This document shows positions 26,713 through 39,000 of a stretch of DNA of 64,000 bases, piece after piece. Both the position numbers and the translations under genes were made by a program. How positions within the stretch are numbered: the first letter of the stretch is position 1; each line of letters starts with the position of its first letter. The notes beneath the pieces are model-generated. The model did no database searches and had not been told where the DNA came from. It saw only the letters and a program-made list of their open reading frames with translations. Origin of the DNA: Aquila chrysaetos chrysaetos (taxonomy: Eukaryota; Chordata; Aves; Accipitriformes; Accipitridae); assembly GCF_900496995.4 (NCBI RefSeq), contig NC_044006.1, forward strand, positions 20,668,214 to 20,732,213. Reading direction: 5' to 3'.

Positions 26713-29198
26713 TGTTTAGTCTGACCCCCATCCCACTGCAAGCTCTTGGCAGCTAAATCTTTTTGCCCACACAAAACCCCTCCGGCACTGCTGGGGCTCG
26801 CCTCACTGGGGACGAAGGCCATCATTTAAAAGCAATGATGGAGCAGAGATATTTCATTTACTCCTCTGGGATTCCACTGTTTTCTTCAGGAAAATAGAGG
26901 CTGTTGCCGGTGTTATTTTGCTCCCAGTTGTTTCAAGGGTCATCAATGCTGAAGTGCTATATGCACTTGCACAAAGAAAGACATGATCTTTCTGTTGGCT
27001 TTTCTGTGGTATTGATTTAACAAAAGATGTCTGTCAAGTGGGAGGGTGTGTGGGTGGACCAACACAAGATGACTTTCCTGGGCACTTACGTCCCAGCATT
27101 TCTGAGAAGTGTTTCAGCAGCTCGCCTCTGACTATGGAAAGCAAGGCAGAACAAAAGGGCAGGTGGCATGCCCAGTGCAAGGCTAGTAAGGCTAAAAATA
27201 AGAAACAATACATGAGTTGCATGGATTTAGTTTGCAATATTGTAGCAATTTGGGTGTGAAAGCTTTTTGGCTCTTACGATAATATCAGATTTTTTTTTGC
27301 TGGAAGGACGCTTATGTTCTGGAAAAGCCATTATGAAGTTATTGTCTTCTTTTAATTTAATTTAAAACCATCCACCCTTTTATAACATCAGTCTCTGCAT
27401 CTTACTACTGAAAGATAGTCATTTTTGGAAAAAAAAGAGGCCCAATAATCAACTTATGTATGTGTGTTTATCTACAGAGGCAGAACAGCAGCAAGAGATT
27501 TTAGAGGGCTGTTCTTTCTCTTTGCTCTCTGATATCTCTCTGTCCCCTCTTTGTTTTCCTTCCAGTTGCCGAACTTGCCGTCTATTCTGTTCCCAAAAGT
27601 AAGCAGCAGAGGTGGTAAAGCGTGTTCTGCTCGGCTCATGCGCTATGCTCTACATGTGCATTTGTAGGTATGGAGAAGTATGAAATACTAGAAGTAACAT
27701 GTAGTCTTTTCCTTAAACCAAAGTGAAGTTTGCAAAGAGATTTATTAGTTGTAAGCAGCACTTGAGATCATGTAGCACCATAAAAGGCACCACCTGACAA
27801 ATATGAAGTTCATAGGAAGAACTGCAAGATGAATTTTCAAGTCAGACTCTTAAGTAAAAAAAAAAAATTAAAATACATTGATGGGAGTGCAGTTCTTACT
27901 TACACTTGTACCACAAATGTCTCTACTGAGGGGGGAAAGCCAGACTGCACTTTCCTCCCCTGGGAAGGTGCGTGGCTGTGCTCGGACCCACCACACCCAG
28001 GGCAGAGCTGCAGAAACCAAGCGGGAGGTTTGCTGGATGGGAATGGTGGGAATGGTTTGCTATGCTGAGACCTGAATCACAGGGGAGTTGCTGCAAGTGT
28101 CTGTCCTTGCAAGCTGCAGGTGGGCAGAGCTGGCTGGTGGCCTGGCGCTGTTTATCAGATGACTAAAAACAAGGGGATGCTAGAAAATACACAAGCTTCT
28201 GACCCTCAAGTACCAGCATACCTGGACTTGGTAGCAGAAGGCCTCATACTTGACTTCTTTTAATTACCTCACACATCCCTTAGGATGCTAGGAAGATAAA
28301 GCATGTCCACAGCCCACTACCAGGGGTTAGATGACTGGCCAAAACTTATTCTGAGACATCTCATTTGTATGCTCCAGCCCTATCTGTCTATGCTATTATT
28401 TATTCCTGTGGCTTTTCCCCTTTAATCTCAGTTTTCAGAAGCTCAATTTTCTCTAGCTATCAGTCTGCGTTGTGATGTATCATGAGTCATGCCCCATACA
28501 CTGAGCAGTAATAGTGAATGCAAAGAGAATTGTGCCAGCCAGCATATCTGAAGAAAACATCATTTTTAGAAAGTTGAATCTGCCCTGTTGCAGCAGAGCT
28601 AGTTGCAAGTTCCCAGTCTTAATTAAGTTGCTACCTGAACATTGGGGTTTTTTTTGAGATTTATTCTCAATTTTTTGAGATTTGTTTTGAATACATGTGA
28701 TTACAACAGCCTTGGTATCCTAAAAGACAGCAGAACAATTCTCCTCTGAAGCCAGCAGGACTGTAATTAATGTAACGTCCACTAAATGACAGCCCAGTGT
28801 GTGAACTTTAATCACAGCTGCTCTGGGTGTTATTGGTCTTTCAGGACTTAGACTGAGCCGTCATGCAGAAATGGTGTTAATCTTGCATTGCAAATATGAC
28901 TGAGAGCTTATTATGAACTTCTCCAATTTCCTCAAGATTGATGCTTTAGATCAACCTGGCCTGCGTGCTCCAGCTGGCAGCTGAACAGGATATTTATGCA
29001 AAAAAAATATTGCACCAAATATTGAACTTTGATTAGAAGGCATAAAAGAGTTATTAAAATTGGCCTTTTATTCAGCAGGAATGAAAAAGTCATAACTGGA
29101 TGTTTCACACGTGGTACAAGGATCAGTTGTCAGCTCCAGGAGGTGAATGTTTTTTTTATTTTGCTAGCTATCACAATGGGAAGGATACCCTTTTGAAA

Positions 29199-29200
<2 letters not shown>

Positions 29201-29228
<28 letters not shown>
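29201..29228 (+). repeat. Poly-T run of 28
   Basis: Twenty-eight consecutive T follow ttttgaaacc. On the minus strand this is a poly-A run, but I see no retrocopy body upstream of it and no flanking duplication, so it is listed as a simple repeat. Confidence 0.95.
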
Positions 29229-29231
<3 letters not shown>

Positions 29232-32200
29232 GAAGGTGAAAGGGAGAGTGATGACTGAGGGGCTGCTAATTTATCTGGAAGCCACCAGTCCAGGACAAAA
29301 GTCTGCTCCAAGGGCTAACTTCCAAGAGGCCCTGACTTTTTGCGGTTGGACGTCAGGATTCACTAGGTAATAGACATTCTGGGCACAGGGAAGCTGAAAA
29401 CTTAGTCCTGGATGCCTCTGTCCCAATTTAAAGACTGTGAGTTGTTCAGTAACAGTTAGGAGAGAAATTTTGACTTCTGAACATACAACTCTGCAATGCA
29501 GTTTCAGTCCTGTTTCCTCCTTTCTTCTAGAGAGTAACAAGTTGTAGCTGGCTGATAATATCAGTGAATTTAATTAATTTTTCCTCCTGGAAACCCTTCC
29601 CTTCCTCAGGTTTTCTCTGAGATCAAAGCTTTTTTTGACAGCTGCTCCAGTGGCAAACTGGGATTTTGCCTACTCTCTGGTGTAATTTCACCACGTCGCA
29701 CCAGATCTCTGCTGAAAATCCAAATAGGCTCAAGAGGGAATCATGGCAGAACCTGCCAATGGACACCACAACACCCCGTAACCCTACTGCATCTTTACAA
29801 CACCACAATATATAAGAAGTAGCATTTGTTGCTATGTCTGTTGAGTGAGTTAAAATTTTTCTAATGCCATTTTCTTATAGAAATTGCAATTTGTGGAAAT
29901 TGAAGCATTTGATTCAAGATTTTACTTATCTTGATGAAATTCCAACTCTGAATATGCCATCAGGAAATTTTTTGCATGGATATGGGACAACAAATTTCTT
30001 TAGTAGAGAATGTATTGAGCTTAACAAAGAGGTAGAAGTAACCCATATGGAAACTGATTGCCGTTAAAAGATTGTATGTCAGTTAAATCATATCTCCAAG
30101 AGACTTTTATGAATGCAGGCTCTTTATGGCCAAACATGGTAAAAAGTGTTTCATCCCTAGTTGTTCTGACTGTAAGACTTTTCAAAGGAAAGGCCTCATG
30201 AATCTTTTAGGTATTTTTAGGTTGTGGGCAGGTTTTATTGTGTTGTGTTAGCTCTTCAAAGCAGGCTATTTCATTGGCTTTTGGCACCTCCTTCAGAAAG
30301 GAGATAAAAGGGGGAGGTGGTTTTGGTGATATTGTCTGCCCCTGTAAAACAACCCTGCGAGTCTGCAGCGAATCTGGGAGAGGTGAGTGGTCAGCAGGAG
30401 CTTCCCAGCAAGTCACACAGAGGAAGGCTTGTGTGAGAAGGAGGATGGTGGAATTGGTGGTGGCTGTGCCAAAAGCACAGGATGCATAAAACCAGCAAAA
30501 GATATAATGAGAGCTCATGCAACTCCGCAGCTGCAGCATTGCAGGATATATATCTGTGGTGTACCTGGAGTCTAATTGTCTGAAGCATTCTTCTTCTGGA
30601 GCGTCAAAGGTTGCTGGTATTTGGCTCCCACTGCTTTGTCTATGTAGTACTGACATGGCTAACAATTAGGAGGAAAGGCAGAGTCAGAGTTTCCAGCTGA
30701 ATAACTTAAAACAATAAATAAACAGGGATTATCATTATAAACCTTTTTCTCTATGCATTTACTGTGTTTTCTTTTTACTTTATAACTCATTTTCTACTTT
30801 TCGCCTTTGTCAGCTAAGGTTCCTCACTCAATTTTTCTTAATACCAGTTCAACTCTGTTGCCTATCACCTGCTACTTATTTTTGAATAAAGCATCTGTCC
30901 CCATCTTACTCATTTCAATTAATTGCCGTGCTTAAATGATCTTTTCCAATCTTCACTAACCCCAATGCAACTCTTATCTGCCATCTTGATGATAGGTGAT
31001 TAATGACTTTCCATTCCTGGAACTACTGTGAAAGAAAAAAGAGAAATAAGACAACCCAGAAAAGACTCTCCTAACCCTTCTTTCACCTCAATCATTTCAG
31101 GAAGGAAGAGGAGAAGGGTAATGAATGTTTCACTCTTCTTCAGGGAACATCAGCTCTGTTGGTGCCCAGTGTTAATTACCTGAAAAGTATTTAAATGAGT
31201 GAACACAACTAGAAAATAAAAAGTCCTCTTCTCTTGTCAAGTTGGACTGGTGGCAAAAACAGATTTCTTCTGTGCCTGTTGACACCCTCTCCCTTTAGGT
31301 ATGATCTTATATTGCTCCCTGCAATCCAGCCAGGCCTAAGAGCAAGGGCAACACATTTCATGGGGGTGATTTTAGACCTATCCACGTGTTCCCTTGGAGT
31401 TAATCTAATTCAGTCTACAGTGATTTACAGAGCACCAGTTGCTGCCAGACGTCTGTGTTGTGGTAACACTTTGGGCTCCAGTGGTACAAGATTCTCTTTA
31501 GAGCACTTTACAGTCTTAACTCACTTACCTTGTCCCATGTTTAATGGATTTTTATCACCCTTGTCCACTTGTTCTCAGCCCTCAGTAGCATGGATGAACA
31601 TGGATCCAAGCATCACATGGCATACAGTTGTTCTTACGCCATTGCACTTGGGCCACAGGGGTTTAAATTGATCCAGAAGGTCTTCCCACTTTCCTTCATC
31701 TTTCCTACAGCAAAACCAAGTTCCCAAACACATCCTCCCTATTTGAGTGATGATCTGTCATGCTGGGCCTTTTTTCAAGTGCTTGACTGCGGTTTGACAT
31801 GGAACTGTGGTTTTTACATACCCAAAGTCTCCCTGTGCCATTCCCACCGTGTTGGGAGCTGCCTCCATTCCTCAGCACCACTTGAATCTGATTGGGTGGA
31901 CGTCAGCTGGGCCCTCCTTCCTACAGTAACCTCAAATCCATGGTTAACTAGCTTATTTCTCAGCCTGCAGATTAGTGGAGAGTCACCAGTCCTCTGCAGC
32001 TCTATGCAAAGCTGCTGATCCCATTTGTGGAAGAAGGGACTTGTGGTGATGTACAAGCTTGGAGACAGATTCTCAGGAAGCAGGATTGGCATATTTACTT
32101 TATTTAAGAGTAATTTATGGCCCCATTTTCAATTCCTGCTGGGACTCCCACTGTTTAAGGGCAGCCTCAAGTATGGCTTTGATATCACCTAGAGTGTTTT

Positions 32201-35200
32201 GGTTTTACTCAAAACAGTTCATTTTATATTAGGCTGTATCTGGTGTGGCTAGGGCGGTATCATGTAAGCTGGTTAGCAGGTGTCACTAGGAAAGCAATGA
32301 ACCCTGAAAGCAACATCTGCCTCATCCTACTCAGGCTCTTAGATGATAATTACATCACCTGCTCTATATCTCATTAGCACTGACAGCTGTTCCTTCCCTT
32401 GCTCCCAAGACAGTGGGGGGAAGGCACTTACCCTATCTGTGTTTGGATTTCCACTAAGCAGGCACTGAATCTTCATCTTCCGTGGTGAGACTGACGCTAC
32501 AACATTACTTAGACACTGCTTCATCTACTTGTCAGGTCTTTCCTTGACTGCTCTGAGACCAAAACCCCAGTGATGCTGCTTAAAAGAGGGTAAAATCTTA
32601 GAAGAGGGCAACATCTTTGAAAGCTGGCTGTAAAAGTGGTATTACTCTGAAGGGCCAAGGGGTATCCCCCTGGTTTTTAAGTTAAAACATGCGAAGACCA
32701 CTATCTGGTGATGCCTGCATGCAAAAATGACTCTTTGGGGCTGAGGATGACCTGGGTTCATCTGGAGGTGGAACCACCCTACAGGAACAAGAGCAAAAAT
32801 GACCATTCCTATTACCTCCACCACCCATGGCTGCACTGATTTGGTGGGCAGAGGAGTTCACTCACAGAGGCTTCTTTGATGCTTCTGGCCTGCTGCAGAT
32901 TGTTTCACTAATTGCTAGCATTAAATGTGACAAGTGTGCTAAATCTATTAGGGGGTTATTTGGGGCACTGAAGCAGGAAGATTTCTTAAGGAGCTCTTAA
33001 AACTCAAGAAATTATGGAGCTTCCTTCTCAATTAGCAGATTTTGTGTAACCAAAGTCTAAGGGGTGAGTACAATGCTGTCAGATGAAGAACCGTGTGCCT
33101 GCTCCAGCATCTAATCTCTCAGCTGACGCATTATGTTAATTGGGTTTGTGTGCTGGGGGGGCATTATGCAGAAAAGCAAACTGTATTTTTACAACCCTTA
33201 CTAATGTCACACAAGCCAAGATAAAGGACACCGGGATTTTGGAGAAACCAAGCTAGAGCACCGTGACCTGTGCAAACAATATGGTCAACACCAGGTAGAC
33301 ATGGCCTGAACACAGACTGAGAAGTTGTGCTCTCTGCACAGCTAACATTCACTCTGTGCAGCAGCAGTGCTTCAGAGCAGCTGAGACCTAACCTACAACC
33401 GAGGCTTCATTATGTCTGCATGGAGCATGTTGTAGATACAGATATGCCCAGCGTGCCACCTTTTTTTTGCACAAAATGCATGTAAGTGTGCAGGATACAA
33501 AGACTGTCTCAGTTAACATTGTGTGCAGGCTTGCATGTCCCATTGCAGTCCTGGTATTTGGATGGAAGGCTGGCACAGGTTCTTTGTGGTGTCTCTGAGG
33601 TCTTTAAAGAGCAGAGCCTTGCAGGCAATGTGGAGGATGGCAATGGTCTTGGTGCTGCAGTCTTCAAGAAGAAATCTGTCTCTTCCAGTTAGGTATGTGG
33701 GACCTTTTGCCCTTCTAAGGAAGACTGTAGGAAATGTCGTACTGTCCAATGAAGATTTATGTACAGGAATTAAACTGATTTTCTGTTCCTTACATAAAGC
33801 ACTTGTGAGTTAATTTCAGGATGTCAGTGAAGCAGATTTGCTTGCCATTTGTACTAATAATTCATATTACAGTAGCCTCTAGAGGCCACAGGACTGTACA
33901 TACCTCTACAGAAAAACTACAGCAGATGGTTTAAAAGGTGCACGTGTAAGATGATGGGTAGGAGTAAGCTAATAATTTTGTCTTGGGCTATTTTTGTGTA
34001 TTTACCATTTTATTTACATGATAAAATGCTGCAAACTCTATAAATACTGAAAAAACATTTCTGCTCCAGTGTGCTTTTCTAGAGTGTCCCATCACAGTAT
34101 TAACTTTCATTTTAGCTCCAGTACCATTAGATGAATTACCTTGGTAACGGTTAAGCAAGAAACTGAACACATGTGATCTAGGTGCTATTTTTATGGGGTA
34201 ACCTTCTCTTTACACTATAATAGCCTGGGCTTACTTCTTCCCTGTGCAGCTGATACCTCATTCCTGGAAGGACTGAACTTCAAATGGTGTAGTCAATTCA
34301 GCCAATACTTAGTAATGTGGATAGCTGTGTTTGGGTAATACACACCACATGTCCTGTCAGCTTAATCTCCCCTGTGACTGCTAATGTAGGATGATGTACT
34401 TCAGGCCTGCCTGCAAGCATGAAAGAGGCAAGTGAGTCTGCTGTGAGTGATTAGGAGCCTGATCACACTCAATCCCACTAATCAAATAATTCACCTTCCT
34501 AGTACCCATCTGGGGTCTTGTGACTTCTGGTTAAGTGTCTACTATGGTTTTAAATAAACAAACAGGACCCTATAGTACCTTGCAGCAGGAATGAATTGCA
34601 AACCGGATTGCTGTGATGGCCATCTTCAGACCCCACTGTGGTACAGGTACAGCAATGGGGCTGGATGCTGTCCAGCTGGAGATCAGGCGTTTACATTAAA
34701 GTCACTCCAGGTTCTGCCCAAAATAAAAACGCTTATGAAGATCATTGCCCTCCCTCCCTTCCTTCTGCTTAGGTGTTGGTGTCCACAGCATGAACAAGGG
34801 TGTCTGCAGGGAACTGCTTTTTACCAGGGGACACGATCAACATAGAAAAGCCTGGCCCCACCATCCTGCAGGAGGGAATTTCTCACTGTACCTTGGACAA
34901 TATCCACAGGAAGCATCGCCTTTGGCAGGAGGAGAAAAGCCAGGGAGGGGAGACCTTTGCAAGACTGAGCACAAAGACACAAGGCAGCAGCTGATTGGGA
35001 TGTGGAGTGAGGGAAAGAGAGAGCAGAAGAGATAGATTGCATTCACTTTGCATTTCTTGAGGCAAAATGTGGAGAGAGTAATAAATAATGTAAATGGGCT
35101 GAAAACAGAAGTTGTTCTCCCATGTTTAGTATGACTCACCTAATACTTGGGCCTTAGAGACCCAGACTTCTTCCAAAGGGTCACAGTAAGGTAGCGTCTG

Positions 35201-35327
35201 TTTTCCCCCTTCCCTCCTTGATCACATGGGAGTGGACCCTCTCCATACCCAGTGCTGGTGGGGATGTGGCTCACAGCAGCCCCATATCCATTTGAATGAG
35301 GCTTTCCAACCAGTTTGTAGAAGACGC

Positions 35328-36086
35328 CTATGTGGGAAGGCTGCTGAGGCAGGGCCAATGCCAACCTTGCCTTTTTTGGTGCAACTTGCTTGACAGCAAG
35401 CATTTAATAGGGCGGATGCACTGGATGGGCCTGAAAGGTTTTTCCTGGCAAGACAGAGAGTGAGACTCAGTGGGTGTAAAATGAGGATGGCTGGTGTGTT
35501 GGTGAGAAAGGTGCTGCAGCCTGCCCAGCCAGAGGAGGACCATGAGCAGCGGAGGGGAGCAACACGTTGCAGGGAGGCACAAAGAACGACCACTTTCTGC
35601 AGTGCAGTTTGCAACACTGCAGGCATGTGCAGGAAGGCCAGACTCCAAGGTTTTGGGGACTGCTGCCACGCTGGCTGCTTTTTTTAGCTTCTGTTTGCTT
35701 GGGATAATTTTGGTTATTTTTCTCCTGCCAGACACAAGGGCAAGCAGTGGCCAGCCAGCAACAAAACTGGCATGATCCCTGGAAGGAAGAGCAGTGGGAA
35801 AGAGGCTTTGCAGGCATGGGCTGGACATGCTGGGAACAGCCCAGAGGTCTGCTCCGCAATTGTGCCCATGAACCTGCGGTGCTGCCCTCGGATGAGAGCA
35901 TAGGGTGGGAGCCACTGCCACGGCCACCCGGACCGGCCCCGCCAGGGAGAGGGGGCTACACAGAAAAGGCAAGGCACATAGAAGAGTTTGCTTCGGTACC
36001 ACTACTGCACTGGTTCTTTTAAAAATTGGATTTTGCCCACAGCCACCTCTCATTTTTTTCCTGTTTGTGATGAAAAGCTGAAACAA
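35328..36086 (-). other. Unexplained 252-codon open frame in a stop-depleted, GC-rich block
   Basis: This is the longest open frame in the window. It lies in a GC-rich island with several alternative frames open on both strands around 35540-35900. A segment at 35878-35945 has about six CpG in 70 bp, unusual for this region. The predicted protein is rich in Ala, Cys, Ser, Pro and Leu, with no motif I recognise and no plausible N-terminal signal. Simultaneous openness in many frames points to base composition (few TA-containing triplets) rather than coding. It may be a decayed GC-rich repeat, a lncRNA exon or a distal regulatory island. Confidence 0.2.
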
Positions 36087-39000
36087 CTCTCACAGTCTTT
36101 CAGTTTTGTGTTGTCAGCCTCTGACCCTATCAGCTGGCAAACCGCTGGAAGCACAGTAATTATTCAGATGTTGATTTACTTCATTCTAATGAAGGTAAAT
36201 TTATGTGCCCTTCTCATGGTGTGTATGATGTGGGACCGGCTAGCACTGCTTAAAAAATTTTATTTTAAGCCCATAGGAATGCCTCCTGGCTTCCTCTCCT
36301 TCAGACCTCCAAGAAGAAGTTATTCTTTATTTTCAATATCTCATTATAGTGAGGCAGCCAGGTCAAAGAGGCATGATTTACACGTTGTTCTGACAATGTT
36401 TTCAGGCTGCCAATTTGTATGCGGCATGCAATCCTAACTTTGCCTGATGAATGACATGCATTTCAGAGCAGTGAGTATCTTGACTGTGCTCTATGTATTG
36501 CCTATTTGCAGTTCAACTGCCTGTAACTCTGGGTTTATATGTTGTTATATGCTTTGCCTAACATGATAAAACTTGTCAAGCCTAGCCTACCCTGTCCATA
36601 TAGCCATCTGTCTCAGTACTTATCAGGCACCAATTACCATCCTAACTAGGTGTTGAGCACATTAAGATAAGGAAAAAATCAATCAGGACAGATTTTTAAG
36701 GGCACGTGCTCTTGCCATTGGGTTGATGTTAATGAATGTAAGATACACATATATATCTATATATGTTTATGTGTTGCCTGTATGTACATAAATAAAATAT
36801 GAACTTAATTTAAGCTTATTTGATTGAACAAATGATGTTAATTTAGGTAGGTGTTGCATAGAGTTCCTTGAGCCACTCAGGGGATGGACATACATGCTGA
36901 CCTGAAGCAGTCCTGCTATAGTTTTTCTGGGTCTCTTTTGTGGAGACCCTGCCAAGTGTTCATTCTCCAGGCACATAACAATTTTCTATATAAAGAATGG
37001 TTTTAAAAATAACTCTCATGTACCTCTTAGATTCAGGTATTCTTTTTATCCATGGAAAACTCAACGCTGTGGTGACATATATTCCCACTGGGGAAAATAG
37101 TCTCCTTGCTTTACAAAATGTAGTGCGCACAATCTGGGTGATAATTTGGGACTACATTTTTTATGAAATGTCTCAAATATGAAATTAAACACTTGTGTTG
37201 GTCTGACCCTATTTGTAGTAGAGCAAAGTACAGAAGGAGTATGCATGGGAATATCATTCACACTCCTCCCTCCTTATATTTTTAAGCTGAACCTGACATA
37301 CTTGGTACTTGTTCACTTTCTTTCATGCTTATTTTTTCATTGCTATATGAGCTATTTGGTAAGTATATCACCAGTGAATAGAAAATACATATCTGCATTT
37401 TGCTTTTTGTTATGTATGAATGAGCACAGCAACACCCACCCGGGTCTAATTGCCCAGGCCAATGCTATTTATTCTGGTGGTTTGTAGCATCTCAGAATGT
37501 TGTCCAGCAGAAACACTGTGAAATGTTGGTAGAAGATGAACCACACACAAATCTACCTCCCTAGGTACATGGTAAGTACATGCTACTGTTGCTCTTGGAA
37601 CTTATGGACAGTCAGTACTTTTGCAGGAAGGGATAGGGCCGTGCTAGTATTCTTCCTGTTCAGTATTTGAAATTAAAATGTCCTTAATAGGATCAGTTCT
37701 ATATGATATTAAAGTTATGTTTGTATTTAAATCCAAAATGTTCTATTTAGGAAGCCACGCTTATCCACTAGCCAGTAAAGGAAACTCTATAGAAAGAAAA
37801 AGGGGGGAAAAATGCACCTCTTTTCTCATTTCTAATAATAACCATGACTAGTAACTTCACAGGAACTGTAAAAAGAACAAGACACATGATAGTCAGGTGT
37901 ATCTGTTACAGAGTTATATATGTTACACCTATACATCCAGAAATTAGGGCTAGGAATTTTTCTGCCCTGATACAGATGGTACATCTGCAGAGGTCTACAT
38001 CTGACCCAGCTATCCAATGCTCCCTTGGTTGTCGATGGGTAGAAACAGGCACTTGGGAGGCACAATCCAGCTTATGCAAAAGCAGAAGTCTTCAGTCAGT
38101 CAGATGAACCATAGTACTGAAGTGCATGTTACTCCCTTTTCTGGGGAAGGGCAAAAGCAGATTGATTTACTAGCTTAGTTGTAGACATTTGCAGTTAGAT
38201 CAGACAAATTACATCATAGATTTTTGGGAGAATGGTAACATTGACTAGCCTTTTCCAAGATAATAGCTGAACTCCAGTCCCTGTGGCATTCAAGGATTCT
38301 TTTTACTGTGGATTTAAATGGGACAAGATTGATATGTCTTGCTGCATTTATTCAGTGTCCTTTAGGAAAAGAAAGATGTAATTTGAGTGTTCAATAAATC
38401 AGTATTGTCTGCACATATTTAAAATAAATGAGTTGCGTTCCTTTTCCAAAGACATCTGTCTAGTGCCATTTTAGACAACATACATGGTCTCCGGCGGCCT
38501 CTTTAGAAGGTCACGGCTCTTCCAAATCTCCAATGTCACGGCCTGCTGGCCCTGTGCACGTTCCTCTGATGGCACTGAGTGCTGTATTTAGTCAATTGAA
38601 TCTCAACAAATAATTACAAAAAAAGGCCTGGAAGCAATGCTAAAGATACACAATGTTTGTAGGAGTGTCTTCTTTCCCCTGGGGCAATGAGTCCACAGGT
38701 GATGGTGCACTGCAGCATCTGTCTCCAAAGGAAGTCACTGAGTCAAAACGGCCAAGTGTAGAGAAAGATGGTAATAAACTGAGATACTGTGTTATTTACG
38801 GATGGGAGGAGATCATGATTCAGGCAGCTCATCCTCCGCTCATGTTGATCAACTGTTCCTAGCACTTATGAAAATATGCTGTAGCCAGTTTTATGCTGTG
38901 GTGAGATGTTGAATGGCTTAAAATACATTCTGATCTGCCAGAAACAAATGTTCAGGATGGCCCCACCACAAAACTTCACTCTGAGTTTACACATGCTACA

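Larger units (their letters stand above)
13353..35300. other. Intergenic sequence; no gene seen
   Basis: About 22 kb with no recognisable exon. It contains T28 at 29201-29228, the diverged duplication near 23862, possible old-element fossils at 23371 and 26675, and several AT-rich stretches that look like conserved non-coding candidates (for example 23520-23700 and 28740-29060). Overlapping plus frames of 145 and 149 codons at 31234-32018 are in different frames and resemble nothing known. Confidence 0.55.

Noticed and set aside
30207..30665. 152-codon minus-strand open frame
   Set aside because: Cys/Ser-rich low-information sequence with a competing plus frame and no homology I can recall.
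31234..32018. Two overlapping plus-strand frames (145 and 149 codons) that could be one frameshifted gene
   Set aside because: They resemble nothing known, share no domain and contain no retrogene or transposon signature. Joining them would be arbitrary.
36745..36772. TA-rich patch as a possible promoter
   Set aside because: Simple TA dinucleotide sequence with no adjacent exon or initiator context.
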